Shown: positions 32,740 to 42,835, numbered from the stretch's first letter. The stretch: DNA of 64,000 nucleotides from Neoceratodus forsteri (GCA_016271365.2 CM057450.1:1808173967-1808237966), one strand, 5' to 3'. The notes: generated by a model from the sequence alone, not told the origin. Made by a program: numbers and translations.

Positions 32740-34190
32740 AAGTGGGTTCTGGAAGTAGTAAGCCAGGGTCTGGTTCTCAGCTTCAAAAAGTTTCCCAAGT
32801 TGAGAAGCAGACTTTTCTACCTGCAAGTGCTTCAGAGACCCTCGCTCTGGAAACAGAGGTCTCATCCCTGTTAGCTCTCAGAGCAGTAGAAAGGGTTCCT
32901 CCTGCATCAGGGCAGGGGTCTGTATTCAGATTCTTCCTTACCCCAAAAAAGACAGGAGAGTGGCCATTTTAGATCTCAGATATCTGAACAAGCATCTTTT
33001 GAAACCAAAGTTCAAAATGGTAACTCTGGCAATGATTTTACTTTCCCTAAGGCCAGGGGACTGGCTAGCCTCCCTGGACCTCAAGGATGCCTATTTCCAT
33101 GTCCTAATCAGAAGATCCATCAAAGTACCTCAGATTGAACTGCCCTCAGGTCATTACCAGTTCAGAGCAATGCCCTTGACCTTACCTCTGCTCAAGGGTA
33201 TTCACAAAGTGTCTAGCAGTGGCCCACTTAAGGAGGCAGAGGATTGCTGTTTTTCCTTATCTAGACGACTGGCTCATTGTAGGCCAGTCCCCAGAACAGG
33301 TAAAATCTCACCTGCAGGTCACCCAGCAGCTTCTCACCTCCTGGGTTTTCTGCTAAACCTACCAAAGTCGGTTCTGGAACCAGTCCAGGTACTCACCTTT
33401 ATAGGGCAGAATTGGACACAAAGCTAGCCAGAGCCTTTCTTCCCCAGAAAGGGTAAGAATTTAGTGGCTCTGGCCTCTTCCTTCACTCTGCAGGTCTCTC
33501 GACCAGCAAGACACTTTCTGCAGCTCCTGGGGCACATGGCTGCATCCACAGCTGTTGTGCAGGGAGCCAGATTTCAGATGAGAGACATTCAGTTTCACTT
33601 GAGAACCTTTTGGTCTCAGAGAAGAGACCCCCTTTCCAAGTTGGTCCCAGTGACTCGAATCTTGATCCTAGCTCTCCAGTGGTGGCAGGATCAGAGCAAT
33701 TTAAGAGCGGGGGTCCTCTTCATTTCCCCTTCTCACGACTTGACTCTCACTACAGATGCTTCCCTTCTGGGTTGGGGAGCCCACATGGGCGACCTTTCCA
33801 CTCAGGGAGTTTGGTCCCCCCAGGAATCTCTGCTCCACATCAATTTGCTGGAACTCAGAGCTGTCTTTTTAGCTCTTCAAGCTTTTTCTGCATCTGTCCA
33901 CGACAAGGTGATACAAGTCAGAACAGACAAACACACAATGTGGTAGATCAACAAACAGGGGGGCACTCAGTCTTCGGCCTTGTGCACCGAGGCAATGAAG
34001 TTGTGGACTCTGGCCTATTCCCTGAACACTTCCCTCATAGCAGTTCATCTTCCAGGGAAGGACAATGTCCTAGCGGATGCCCTCAGCAGGATTTCCCAGG
34101 GCCATCATGAATGGTCCCTGGATCCTCAAGTGCTGGGGGTAGTTTTTGCCAGGTGGGGCATCCCTCAGATCTTTTTGCAGCCCTAGACAA
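32740..34190 (+). pseudogene. DIRS E reverse transcriptase-RNase H, broken
   Basis: The linker WVLEVVSQGLVLSFKKF-like sequence lies near 32745. RT motifs are FRFFLTPKKTGEW (to 32972), ILDLRYLNKHLLKPKFKMVTL, GDWLASLDLKDAYFHVLI, then FPYLDDWL in another frame with YLDD at 33258-33269. RNase H in 33464-33946 has LTTDASLLGWGAHMGDLSTQ, LLELRAVFLALQAF and RTDKHTMW, then a stop where a Tyr of WYINKQGG is expected. The segment HLPGKDNVLADALSRISQGH follows at 34045-34100. Frameshifts lie near 32970, 33200 and 33440. Confidence 0.88.
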
Positions 34191-34499
34191 TCACAAACTT
34201 CCTCTGTTCTGTTGCAGGCCTCCAGTGCTGGGCTCAGTTCCCCTGGATGCCCTTATTCTGGATTGGGAGGGGAAGTTCCTCTATGCTTTCCCCCCCTTTC
34301 CTCTCCTATTCAAAGTACTAGTCAAAATCAGATCTCAGCCTTGCAGGGTGATTCTGATTGCCCCGGATTGGGCCAGGCAGCCCTGGTACCCACTCCTTCT
34401 GTTTCTGACAGTCCATCTTCCCCTGTGCCTCCCCAGGAATCACAATCTGTTGACTTGTGCCCAGGGAAGGGTTTGGTATCCGGACCTCAAATCCCTCAA

Positions 34500-35560
34500 C
34501 CTCAAGGCCTGGCTCTTGAGGAGTTAGAGTTTGCTGATTTACACCTCTCTCAGGGTGTTCTTGAGATCCTAAAAGGCTTCCAGAAAGCCTTCCACTAGGG
34601 CTACTTATAGTTCTAAATGGAAAAGGTTTTCCATTTGGTGTGCTGGGAAAAATATTTCCCCAGAATCTGCTGAATTGCCCATTTTGTTAGATTACATGGT
34701 GCATCTTAATTCCTTGGGTTTCAGACCAGCTACCCTGAGAGTTCATTTGGCAGCTGTGTCTGCTTTTGTGTCAGCAGGAAAGTCATCCCCTCTTTCCTCT
34801 CATCCTGTGTTTTCCAAGTTTTTTAAGGGATTACTCCATACTAATCCTCCCTTTTGGGAACGGCCCTGCTTGGGACCTTAATGTTTGCATTGCCCAGTTA
34901 ATGCAACCCCTTTTAACCTCTGTCTTCTGCAGAGCTTAAGTACCCAACTTGGAAAACTGTTTTCTAGTGGCTATCACTTCTGCCAGACGCATAAGTGAAT
35001 TGCAAGCCTTGTCAGTGGAGACTGACTTTATTTCTTCCACAGGGATAAGGTAGTCCTTAGGACTAATAGGAAGTTTTTGCCTAAGGTGGTTTCAGATTTC
35101 CATCTTAATCAATCTATCTCCCTTCCAGTATTTTTCACTGATCACTCCTCTTCGGGTGAGAGGAGGTTGCACAGCCTGGATGTTGAGAGAGCTCTTAGTT
35201 ATTATATAGAGCGTACCAATGGTCACAGGTTCGAATCCCTCCAACTTTTCCTTACCTATGGTGAAGTTGGGAAAGGCAAACCTGCCACTAAGAGATCAGT
35301 AGCCAGGTGGATTGTCTCTTAATCCACTTTGTTATCAGATATGGCAGAGCCTCTCGTTTGAGGGCTCATTCTACCAGGGTACAGCTCGTCTCTAGCTGCT
35401 GCCAGAGATATCCCTTTATTAGAGATTTGCCAGGCTGCTACTTGGAAAGCGGTACACACTTTTACCAAGCATTACTCCCTGGATGTCCAGGCCAGGAGAG
35501 ATGCTCTTCTGTGCACAGCTGTTCTTCAGAGCCTATTCCTAAGTAGGTTCTGCCCTCCTC
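34500..35560 (+). pseudogene. DIRS E tyrosine recombinase, frameshifted
   Basis: Parts in order: KWKRFSIWCAGKN near 34617; LRVHLAAVSAFVSAGKSSPL in 34675-34881; SARRISELQALSV near 34978; LPKVVSDFHLNQSISLPVFF and KRSVARWIVS in 35077-35322; RAHSTR near 35361; and a KHYSLD codon context near 35468. HxxR is intact. Indels near 34590, 34880, 34960 and 35375 break the frame. An extra stretch near 34860-34890 is not seen in copy B. Confidence 0.85.
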
Positions 35561-35584
35561 CATGGAGGTACTGCTGTGTATTCT

Positions 35585-35695
35585 GCTAATGTCTATAATA
35601 TAGCAAGACTTCATGTTGTTTGAAGAAAAAATTACTCACCTTAGTAATGTTGTTTCTTCTAATGGAGTCTGCTATATTATAGACCTCCCCAACCT
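35585..35695. repeat. DIRS E internal complementary region
   Basis: The first half (to ATGTTGTTTGAAG) is the inverse of the left end. The second half (AATTACTCACCTTAGTAATG onward) is the inverse of the right end at 36110-36165. Confidence 0.88.
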
Positions 35696-35787
35696 GCCCC
35701 CTCTCAGAACCTCTACTTGGTGGGGTGCGGCAACTTAGTGTGGGCACTACTTATGTCCTGTTAGCATTTTGTCCCTTTGGGACTTTG

Positions 35788-35818
35788 GGAGTGTGTGTGT
35801 GTACGTGTGTGTGTTTTA
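35788..35818. repeat. GT microsatellite
   Basis: This is an interrupted run of GT dinucleotides between the internal complementary region and the right repeat of copy E. Copy B has no such run here. Confidence 0.7.
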
Positions 35819-35964
35819 TTATACTTATGTTCAATTTTCATATTATTAGAATGGTGTTAGTATTTCTGGTCCCTGACTTGAGTCTTGGGTGTTGGGACCT
35901 TCAATGGTTGTTATTATTTAGGTAGCCATTTGGCTAGTGTAGTTACAGCTTCCACACAGACCTT

Positions 35965-36167
35965 AGTGAGTTTGGCTCGAAAAGATCTGACAGTTCAAGT
36001 TTGAAATGACACAGATAGAGCTGCTCTCGTGCCAAAATTATATTTTGGAATGGTTTTAACCATTTCACTCCGGGGCAGTTCTAGAGCTGGATCAAACTGC
36101 TAATGTCTATAATATAGCAAGACTCCATTAGAAGAAACAACATTACTAAGGTGAGTAATTTTTTCTT
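35965..36167. repeat. DIRS E right inverted terminal repeat
   Basis: This is the inverse of 30529-30730, plus a right-specific end with AAGGTGAGTAA at 36149-36159, a near-consensus 5' splice donor. Confidence 0.9.
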
Positions 36168-36187
36168 ACAGGTGAGTAACCTGTTTG

Positions 36188-36466
36188 TTCCCACTTTCTC
36201 CTCAGCTCCCTTCAGAGGCCCCTTAAATCATGTTATTGTATACGGTTGCTGAGAGGGAAAAGAACCGAGGAGTATCTGGGACCCTGCCCCCTTTTATACA
36301 TACCAGGACACAACACGTGGTGTTGTCTGGGATGGTCCCAGGTCAACTACTGATAAATCCTTCTGGCTGGAAATGATGCCTGCAGCTGGAACGTTCCTAA
36401 ATCTGTGACCTGCTGCAAGAGCTTCTCTCAAAGATCTACTGATACGGAAGTTCTTACACAACTGTA
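36188..36466. repeat. DIRS C right arm and inverted terminal repeat, resumed
   Basis: After the end of D, the sequence is the inverse of the left repeat of C (15010-15150). It then carries the right-specific end (TTCTTACACAACTGTACT) predicted by the internal complementary region at 20880-20945. Confidence 0.88.
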
Positions 36467-36469
36467 CTG

Positions 36470-37545
36470 AGATGGCCATACTAGGCTACTCTCGTTTTAG
36501 GAAAGAGGTCTGTGAAGGTGGTAGGAGGGGTGGCACTATGTGAAGGAATAAAAGCCACTGAAGTGCAGCTACACCAAGATGAGGGCCTAGAGATACTGTG
36601 GATCACACTGGAGGAGGATTGTGGGACGACTGTCTAGACGGAGGTAGTTTACAGACCACAAGCGCAATGGGAGGAGATGGACAGGACCTCAGGGGAGGCA
36701 GTCATCAGAATGGCAGAGAAGTTGGAGGTGCTGTCATTTGGAGATTTCACTCTGTAGACACCAGTCAAGGGGAGCAGAGACAAAGCAGAGAGCCTACTTG
36801 TCTGCACCAGCAAGGTAAAAAGCTTTATGGTGAAAACAAATATGTACACTCTGGAGGTAGGGATGTCATGGTATAAAATTTTAATGGTATCATAACTGTG
36901 ACATATTATCATGAAAACTGCTGTATTACAGAAGTCATTTTTTATGTCAATGTCTATTAGAATATGTGTCAAGAGTTGGCGCAGAAGGGGCAGAGGTTCC
37001 TAGCACCCTCAAAAATGAGTTGAAAGGCCTAAAAAATTGTGGCATACCTTCAACCATGGTTATCACAGTACTGGAAATTGGCCACGGTATCAATACTGTG
37101 ACTTCCGATACTGAGGTATACAGAGAAAGCTTGGTACGATGACATCCCTGTCTGGAGGATAGGAGGGCAAGGGGTAACATGATCGAGACCTTTAAGTATC
37201 TCTTAGGGTTGAACAACGTGTGGGTAAAGAGCTTCTTCCAAAAGAGAATGAGCTCCAGGACTAGGGGACATGCAATGAAAATGGAGGGGGGACATTTCAG
37301 GAAGGATATGAGGAAAATGCTTCACAGAAGGGTGGTGGAAGCATGAAACTGACTGCAGTTCGAAGTTGTGGAGGCTAGAATAGTGGAAGGCTTCAGGGGT
37401 GCATGGATGGATGGGGGGAGTGGGGTCCAAGGAGACCAGTTAGGGTCTGTGGAGGTACAGTAGGCAGGGAACCCTTTGGCAGACTGGGTGGGCCTAATGA
37501 TCCTTTTCTTCTGTCAGATTTCTGCTTCTAAAGAAGTCCAGGCCA
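36470..37545 (+). mobile_element. CR1 LINE fragment, sense, with internal deletion and MITE
   Basis: Endonuclease-region sequence comes first: KATEVQLHQDEGLEILWITLEED and VVYRPQAQWEEMDRT, then a LSFGDFTL block like LLLGDFN. Near 36800 it jumps to the CR1 C-terminus (NKYVHSGG, read across the MITE as NMYTLEDRRARGNMIETFKYLLG). It ends with RKMLHRRVVEA and a CR1-like 3' end near 37540. The RT is missing, so an internal deletion removed about 1.5 kb relative to a normal ORF2. A hAT-type MITE interrupts it at 36858-37150. Confidence 0.8.
36858..37150. mobile_element. hAT-type MITE with 8-bp target duplication
   Basis: The unit is 293 bp. The left end is TAGGGATGTCATGGTAT and the right end inverted is CAGGGATGTCATCGTACC. 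TCTGGAGG occurs directly on both sides (36850-36857 and 37151-37158). Removing the unit and one duplication restores the CR1 reading NMYTLEDRRARG. Eight-base duplications and short inverted ends of this type are the hAT hallmark. There is no transposase. Confidence 0.85.
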
Positions 37546-37600
37546 AGATCATTAATCTGATTATTTAACAGAAGATTATGATCATGGTGCTTCTTATGAT
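37546..37600. other. Short junction between CR1 fragments
   Basis: AT-rich sequence between the sense CR1 end and the antisense CR1. It may belong to a CR1 3' end. Nothing else is recognisable. Confidence 0.3.
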
Positions 37601-39287
37601 GCTCCCAGTCCCACTTAATTCCCCCCTCTGCATGTATAGTACCAAGACCTGCCTCATCTCCATATGCAGTGCAACTGCTTTCTCCCTCTCCCATATAGAG
37701 TATCAAAGCCTTCCCCTGAAGGTCTTTATCATATCCCCCCGCCCCCCTGTTCCCTCCTCTCCACAAGTGTATACATATTGAGGTCTTTTAATTGGTCCTC
37801 ATATGCTTTCTGATGCAAGTCTTTCACCATCTTGATCACCCTTCTCTGGACCACCTCTACCCTGTCTATATCTTTGCGAAGATGCAGCCGCCAGAAAACA
37901 CAATATTCCAGATAAGGCCTCACCAGCATTTTGTACAATGGTATCACCACCTGCCTTCTTCTGCTAGTGATACCCCTTCCTATGCACCCCAACATCCCAC
38001 TGACCCTCCCCACAGCTTTGTTACACTATTTGGCCACCTTTAGGTCATCCGAGATGATTATTCATAAATCCCTCTCTTCCCTGGTGACTCAGCAATTAAC
38101 CACCCCCCCTCCCCACCCCCAAATCCTGAAGCTCTCCGCAGGGTTTGTTCACCTCAGGTGCATGATCCTGCACTTCTTTGCATTAAACTTTAATTGCCAC
38201 ACCTCTGACCACTCTTCCAGCCTTCTCAGATCCCTCCTCATTCTTGCGACCCCCCTCTGGTGTGTCTACTCTTTTGCAGATCTTGGTATCATCTGCAGAT
38301 AGGCAAACCTTCCTCTCCAGCCCTTTAACAATGTCACTGATGAAGACATTAAAAAGGACTGGCCCCAGTACTGATCCCTGAGGTACCCCACTGGTCACCC
38401 TCCTTTCCTCCGATTTGGTCCCATTTTTACTACCACCCTCCGCTTCCTGTCCCTCAACCAGTTGCTAACCCAGTTTTCCACTTTGTGGCCCATCCCCAGG
38501 CTACCTAACTTGTTCACCAGACTACTGTGGGGTACAGTATCATAGGCCTTGCTGAAATCGAGGTAGGCAGTATCCACCACTCCTCCCTGATCCACCTCTT
38601 TCATCACTCGGTCAAAAAAGTCAATCAGATTTGTTTGACATGACCTTCCTGCTGTGAATCCATGCTGCCTTGGATCCTATGCTCCCATGGTTCCTAAGTG
38701 TTCCACAATCCTCTCCTTAAGCAGCGCCTCCATGATCTTACCCACTACTGAGGTGAGGCTGACTAGCCTATAGTTTCCTGTCTCCTCCCTGCTACCACTC
38801 TTGTGGAGAGGGACTACATTTTCCCCTTCCAGTCCTCTGGAACCACCCCTGTATCGAGTGACTCACTAAAAAGGGCCGCCAGTGGTGGTGCTGCTAGCAC
38901 TGTCCATAATTCCTTTAATATCCTGGGGTGCATTTCATCCAGTCCCATCGCTTTGTCCACTCTCAGTTTTGCAGGTTCCTCCAGGCTCGCTGTAAAGGGA
39001 CTGGTGTTTATATCTCTCCCCACCCCCCACCCCATTTTGTTGCTGCCTAGCTGTGGTCCTAGTGCTTCTCATCATGAATACTGAGCACAAGTATTCATTT
39101 GGTATCAGTGCCTTTCTAGGTCCCCTCATATACACACACACACCCACACCCCTCCTACCCCTTTGGAGCCTGAAATCCCCCCCCGGCCTTCCTTCTGTCA
39201 TGGAATGTATCTCTAAAATGTCGTTCCCCCACTGTCTGCACTAATTCCTCTTCTGTCTGTGCCTTTGCACTCCTAACCACTTTTCAC

Positions 39288-39310
39288 GCATCTCTCTCTC
39301 TCTCTCTCTC
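39288..39310. repeat. CT microsatellite
   Basis: A run of about eleven CT units inside the antisense CR1 linker region. Confidence 0.85.
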
Positions 39311-39647
39311 AGTACACTGCCTTATCCTCGTCCTTCTGGGTCTCCTTGTACTTTCTGAGTGCCCTTTTTTGTCCTTTACTTTCTCTGCCCCCTCCTTTGT
39401 GAACCATAGTGGTTTGTTCCTTCTTTTCCCCCTTGTTCCTCAGCCTAATGCACTGATTTGTCACCTCCACTGTGACTTCTTTCAGGTGTGCCCACTGCTT
39501 CTGAACCCCTCTCCCTTGTATTCATCCTGCCTGGGCTTCTTTGATATCTCTCCCCATCCTATCAAAGTCCACTCTCTTGAAATCCAGGACCCTGCCTTTG
39601 TGTGACACTGTACTGATGCTGAACTGCACTGTATGGTGGTCGTTGGA

Positions 39648-39804
39648 AGTGGTGCTGGAATGGTTTGAAAAGTGGTAGGGCCAAGGACATAAGGGGTACA
39701 TTTTTCCCTATTAAATATATTATCATGATAGCAAAAAGTGATAGGGCCACTTATGAAAGTGGTAGGGCCATGGCCCTAGTGGCCCCCCCTGTTCTGGCAC
39801 CTAT
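39648..39804. mobile_element. 157-bp non-coding insertion with imperfect target duplication
   Basis: GGTCGTTGGA (39638-39647) and GGTCGCTGGA (39805-39814) flank the block. Joining across it restores the CR1 sequence. Inside, the word AGTGGTAGGGCCA or a close variant occurs three times, and the ends are weakly inverted (GGTGCTGGAA against GGTGCCAGAAC). Whether it is a MITE or a small retroposon is open. Confidence 0.6.
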
Positions 39805-40665
39805 GGTCGCTGGACCCTAGGTGTCCATCCACCCTGACTTCCTTGATCCTGTCTCCATTGGCCAGTACAGGTCTAAGACTGACTTGTCCCTGGTGGGCTC
39901 CTGAACCAACTGCCTGAGGCCTGCCCCCTGCAAGGACTCCATGATGTTTAGATGGGGCCTGCAGTCCTTTTCTGCCAACAACTTCTATGTTTCTATGTCT
40001 CTGCTCCTGGCTGAGGCAGCTGCTGGGATGGTCCAGTCTATGTCTGGCATGTTAAAATTGCTAAGCAGCAGTACTTCCCCCTTTGCTGCAATCACATGTA
40101 TTTCCTCTACTATTTCCCTATCCATCTCCTCTCTTTGTGTCAAAGGCCTGTAGATCACCCTTGTGTGAACTGCTGTTCCATTTCCTGGTTTGAGTGTGAC
40201 CCACAATGCCTCGGCCTACCCTGTCTACCTTGCACTTTTATTGCCTTAATATCTTCTCTTGTGTAGAGAGCCACCCCACCCCCCTTTTTACCCTCCCTAG
40301 CTCTCCTGTGTAGGGTGTACCCTGGTACATTTACCTCGCAGTCATGGTTTCCAATGTACAATGTTTCGGTAATTGCCACTATGCCTAGGTCCATCTCTGC
40401 TGTCAGGTCCGGGATTTTGTTCCCCAAACTTTGGGCATTTGCATACATGGCCCTCCATGTTTCACAGCCTGTGCCCCTTGCTTTAGTGCCTTTGCCTTTT
40501 TGCTCCCTCCTTCCAGTCCTGTTTTCTTTCTCCTGTCCATTTCCCCGTCTGTCCCCCTTTTCCAACCCTGTTTTCATTCATTTGTTGCCTCCCTTCCTTT
40601 GCCTTTCCCCCTCATAATGAATTTGAGAAAATCTGTTTTCAGCATTTCCTCCTGAATCCATCCTG

Positions 40666-41690
40666 CTAGCTACTCTGACCTGTAGGGGTGGGCTGCCTAA
40701 GTCTCCCTGCTCCTGACCCCCCACCCCTTGGCAAGTTTAAACGCTTGACTAGGAAGCATCTAAACTTTTCAATGACTGCAGTCACCTCCCTGGACGGATG
40801 TAGACCATCCCCCCTGTATGGGCCCCCATCCCTCCAGGTGGGTCCCCAGTCCCCAATGAATCCAAATCCATTTACTCTGCACCAGCCCCTCAGCCAAGTA
40901 TTGAACTCGCTGATGCAGAGATTTAGAGCCTCCCCTCTGCCATGGAGTGGCAGCACTTCCGAGAACGTTACGGAGCTTGCCACCTCTCCAAGGTGCCTAC
41001 CCAGCCCCATGGAGTCCTCCTGTACCTGCTGTATTCTCACCTCTTTCCTGGCTAGGTCATTTGTTCCCAGATGGACCATGACCTCCAGGTCCCACTCCTA
41101 GCTACCGCTGTGGTGATCCTCTGGATTCTTCTCCCCTCCCTCCAAGCTGTGCCTCCCGGAAGGCATTTGACCTGTCTCTCTCTTCCCCGCTACCTGTTCC
41201 CAGATCCATTCCCTGGACTATTGAGTCCTCCAACAGGAGTAACTTACTTTTCCTCTGGGGTCCTCTACCTCCCGCTCCCGGATCTTCCTCTTGGAGGACC
41301 TGCTCATCCTCCCTGGTCACAACCTTGGGTTCCCTTGTGGGGCTTACCCGCTCCTCCAGGACAGCATAGGAGTTTCTTAGTTGGACTGGATGGGGATGTT
41401 CCTCTGGCCCCCTTCCTCAACCTCCCTGAGCCCACTGCAGTCCAGCCAGCCCTCTGCCTAGACAAAGGTTGGGGCAGTGGCTGCAGACATGGTGGCCTCT
41501 GGGTGTGGGCAAAGGTTGCCAGTACTCCTGCCAACTCTGCCTGGAGACTGGCTACTTCAGCCCAGAGAGGTGTCTGCACATGGGGCAGTACCCAGAATGT
41601 CCTCTTGAAGATTGCTACACATCCACTGCACCACTATCTGCATTTTCCTTTCCTGCTCTGTTTACCCCCCTTTTAATCCTCGGTAAGCAC
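40666..41690 (-). pseudogene. CR1 ORF1 with esterase-like domain, broken
   Basis: The minus-strand frame 41079-40666 starts MVHLGTNDLARKEVRIQQVQ, carrying the GTND block, then VTFSEVLPLHGRGEALN, then LRGWCRVNGFGFIGDWGPTW and GDGLHPSREVTAVIEKFRCF, close to the ORF1 of 29119-29950. Upstream, 41320-41102 and 41579-41304 contain EVASLQAELAGVLATFAHTQR, a short heptad-like stretch that could be a coiled coil, and KLLLLEDSIVQGMDL. Frame changes near 41100 and 41310 break it. Confidence 0.85.
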
Positions 41691-41973
41691 TCCTGCGGTT
41701 TTTTTTTGTTTGTTTTGCTTTTTTTTTCTCTCTCCCCCCTTTCCTCTCCTTTACTGTACTCTACGGTACTGCATTATTGAAGAGGTACCCTTCTGAATTG
41801 TCGTTACTGTAGTAGATTGACCTCCTTAACTGTGCTCACTTCAGTTCCCCTGTGGCCTCAGGGAGTTGTACCTGATGGTTACCTATAAAGGCAGTTGAAC
41901 CCTGGGGTCAAGCGGGTTTGGGGTAGGGTGGGCAGACCCTCAGCCTCTGGGTCCTGCAAAGAAAACAGTCAAG

Positions 41974-42358
41974 GCTGGCCTACTGGTGGAGCAATGGCGT
42001 ATAAACATGACACCAGTGACCCGGGTTCAGGAATGGGACTGGGTCATCCGAGCTTGCATGAGTCTTGTAGCGTTGGCGCACGCCACGCCTCCAGGGGGTG
42101 TACAAAGAAAATACTCTGCCCCAGCGCAACACCGATGAGAGGGTCTGATATGGCCTCACCCTGGCGTCGTGACCCACAGGAGACCCCGATGAGATTTAAA
42201 ATCGTGGGCTCAGGGCCCGGCCCGGCGTCCCGCCTGGGGAGGTAAGCCAAGGCTCGTGGGGGTCCTCAGAGGGAGGGTTCAAAGTCCATGAGAGAGTTGG
42301 TAACAGTGCTGGTGTGAGAGGGGGCTTAAAAACAACAATTACAAAAAAAAAAAAAAAG
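41974..42358 (+). mobile_element. Candidate tRNA-derived SINE
   Basis: The head has TGGAGCAATGG, A-box like, and GTGACCCGGGTTCAGGAAT, B-box like, spaced about 25 bases apart. A GC-rich body follows, ending in a 15-base A-run near 42343-42357. The stretch GTGACCCGTGTTTGGGAA in the insertion at 16827 aligns with the B-box region, suggesting one family. I found no convincing target duplication. Confidence 0.45.
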
Positions 42359-42469
42359 CTTATTGTAACAGAACAGTTTATTAATCAGAAAAAACGAAAC
42401 CAAACAGCTGCAACCCCAGTGAAATCCCCGAAAATGTCAGAAACTTACTAGCAAACAATGCTTTCTCCC

Positions 42470-42642
42470 CTTCCATATACAGTATCAAGCCCCGCCCATC
42501 TACAGTACCAAGGCCTGTCCATTTCCATATACATTGTAAATGCTTTGTCCTGCTGCTTATACAGTACCCAGGACTCCCCTAGACCTTCCACCCCTCTTCA
42601 TATACAGTACTAAGGCCTTCCGCCTCTCTCTGGCATGCCTCA
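42470..42642. repeat. Imperfect minisatellite of TATACAGTACCAAGGCC units
   Basis: Variants of the unit occur near 42478, 42500, 42559 and 42599, separated by pyrimidine-rich spacers. The same unit appears at about 37630-37700 at the end of the antisense CR1. Confidence 0.6.
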
Positions 42643-42835
42643 GATCTTCGGGGATATCTCTTTCATCAGGTCACACCTCTAGGACAATGAGCAGTCAGGC
42701 TCTAGGACCACACAGAAACTTTTGCTAACAGGTCAGTAGGGGTCACCCACAGCAATGTATGACATTGCCATCCCTATATAAGCATGGGTGGCCCTGTCCC
42801 TCCTCAGTTATTTTCCCACCGTCAACCAGTGCTCA
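42643..42835. repeat. DIRS F left inverted terminal repeat with TATA-like box
   Basis: This is the inverse of about 48545-48770. It includes CCCTATATAAGC at about 42772-42783, the position of the TATA box in copy C. Confidence 0.8.

Larger units (their letters stand above)
30529..36167 (+). mobile_element. DIRS-like retrotransposon copy E, full length
   Basis: This 5.6-kb element has the same ends as copy B (TCAAACAACATGAAGTCTTG to TTTTTTCTT). It sits inside the last bases of the right repeat of copy D and is flanked by D sequence on both sides without duplication. Layout is left repeat, gag-like, RT, RNase H, recombinase, internal complementary region, right repeat. It inserted after D, so it is the youngest DIRS of the nest, but its frames are still broken. 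Confidence 0.93.
21025..36187 (+). mobile_element. DIRS-like retrotransposon copy D, split by CR1 and copy E
   Basis: The left repeat begins near TTTCTAGGATCGTGGATATG. The right repeat is 30380-30528 and its last 20 bases, ACAGGTGAGTAACCTGTTTG, appear at 36168-36187 after copy E. The internal complementary region at 30238-30320 predicts exactly this continuation (inverse: CTGTTACAGGTGAGTAAACT). An antisense CR1 occupies 26108-29960. Without insertions D is about 5.7 kb. Its sequence differs clearly from both the A/C/F and B/E subfamilies. Confidence 0.9.
15010..36466 (+). mobile_element. DIRS-like retrotransposon copy C, split by nested elements
   Basis: The left part is 15010-21024 and the right terminal arm resumes at 36188-36466. 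The proof is that the reverse complement of 36280-36466 matches the left repeat at 15010-15140, including the word CATGTGTTGTGTCCTGGTA / CACGTGTTGTGTCCTGGTA. The internal complementary region at 20840-20950 contains both outer ends in inverted form. Removing copy D and the SINE-like insertion leaves an element of about 5.8 kb, close to B and E in size. It is the host of every other insertion in this interval, so it is the oldest of the nest. Confidence 0.9.
37729..40590 (-). pseudogene. CR1 ORF2 endonuclease-RT, broken
   Basis: Endonuclease pieces: 40577-40155 has NAQSLGNKIPDLTAEMDLGI and ETLYIGNHDCEVNVPGYTLH, and 40206-39985 has VIYRPLTQREEMDREIVEE and LLLSNFNMPDIDW. RT pieces: 39035-38814 (DKAMGLDEMHPRILKEL), 38607-38395 (TAYLDFSKAYDTVPHSSLV) and 38398-38183 ([19 protein letters not shown], then CLSADDTKI, where FADD has become SADD at 38288-38299). 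The C-terminal piece 38013-37729 has MLGCIGRGITSRRRQVVIPL and LNMYTLVERREQG. Multiple frameshifts. Confidence 0.88.
37600..41840 (-). mobile_element. CR1 LINE, nearly full length, antisense
   Basis: Minus-strand order is ORF1 (about 41690-40660), ORF2 endonuclease (about 40590-39500), RT (about 39035-38180) and C-terminus (38013-37729). The same blocks as the CR1 at 26108-29960 are present, but this copy is more decayed. The C-terminus runs into a TATAGTACCAAGACC-type repeat at 37625-37715. A 157-bp insertion lies at 39648-39804 and a CT microsatellite at 39288-39310. The 5' edge is approximate. Confidence 0.85.

Noticed and set aside
42470..42640. CRISPR-like array
   Set aside because: The repeat units are imperfect, spacers are irregular, and the genome is clearly eukaryotic. 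It is a minisatellite.
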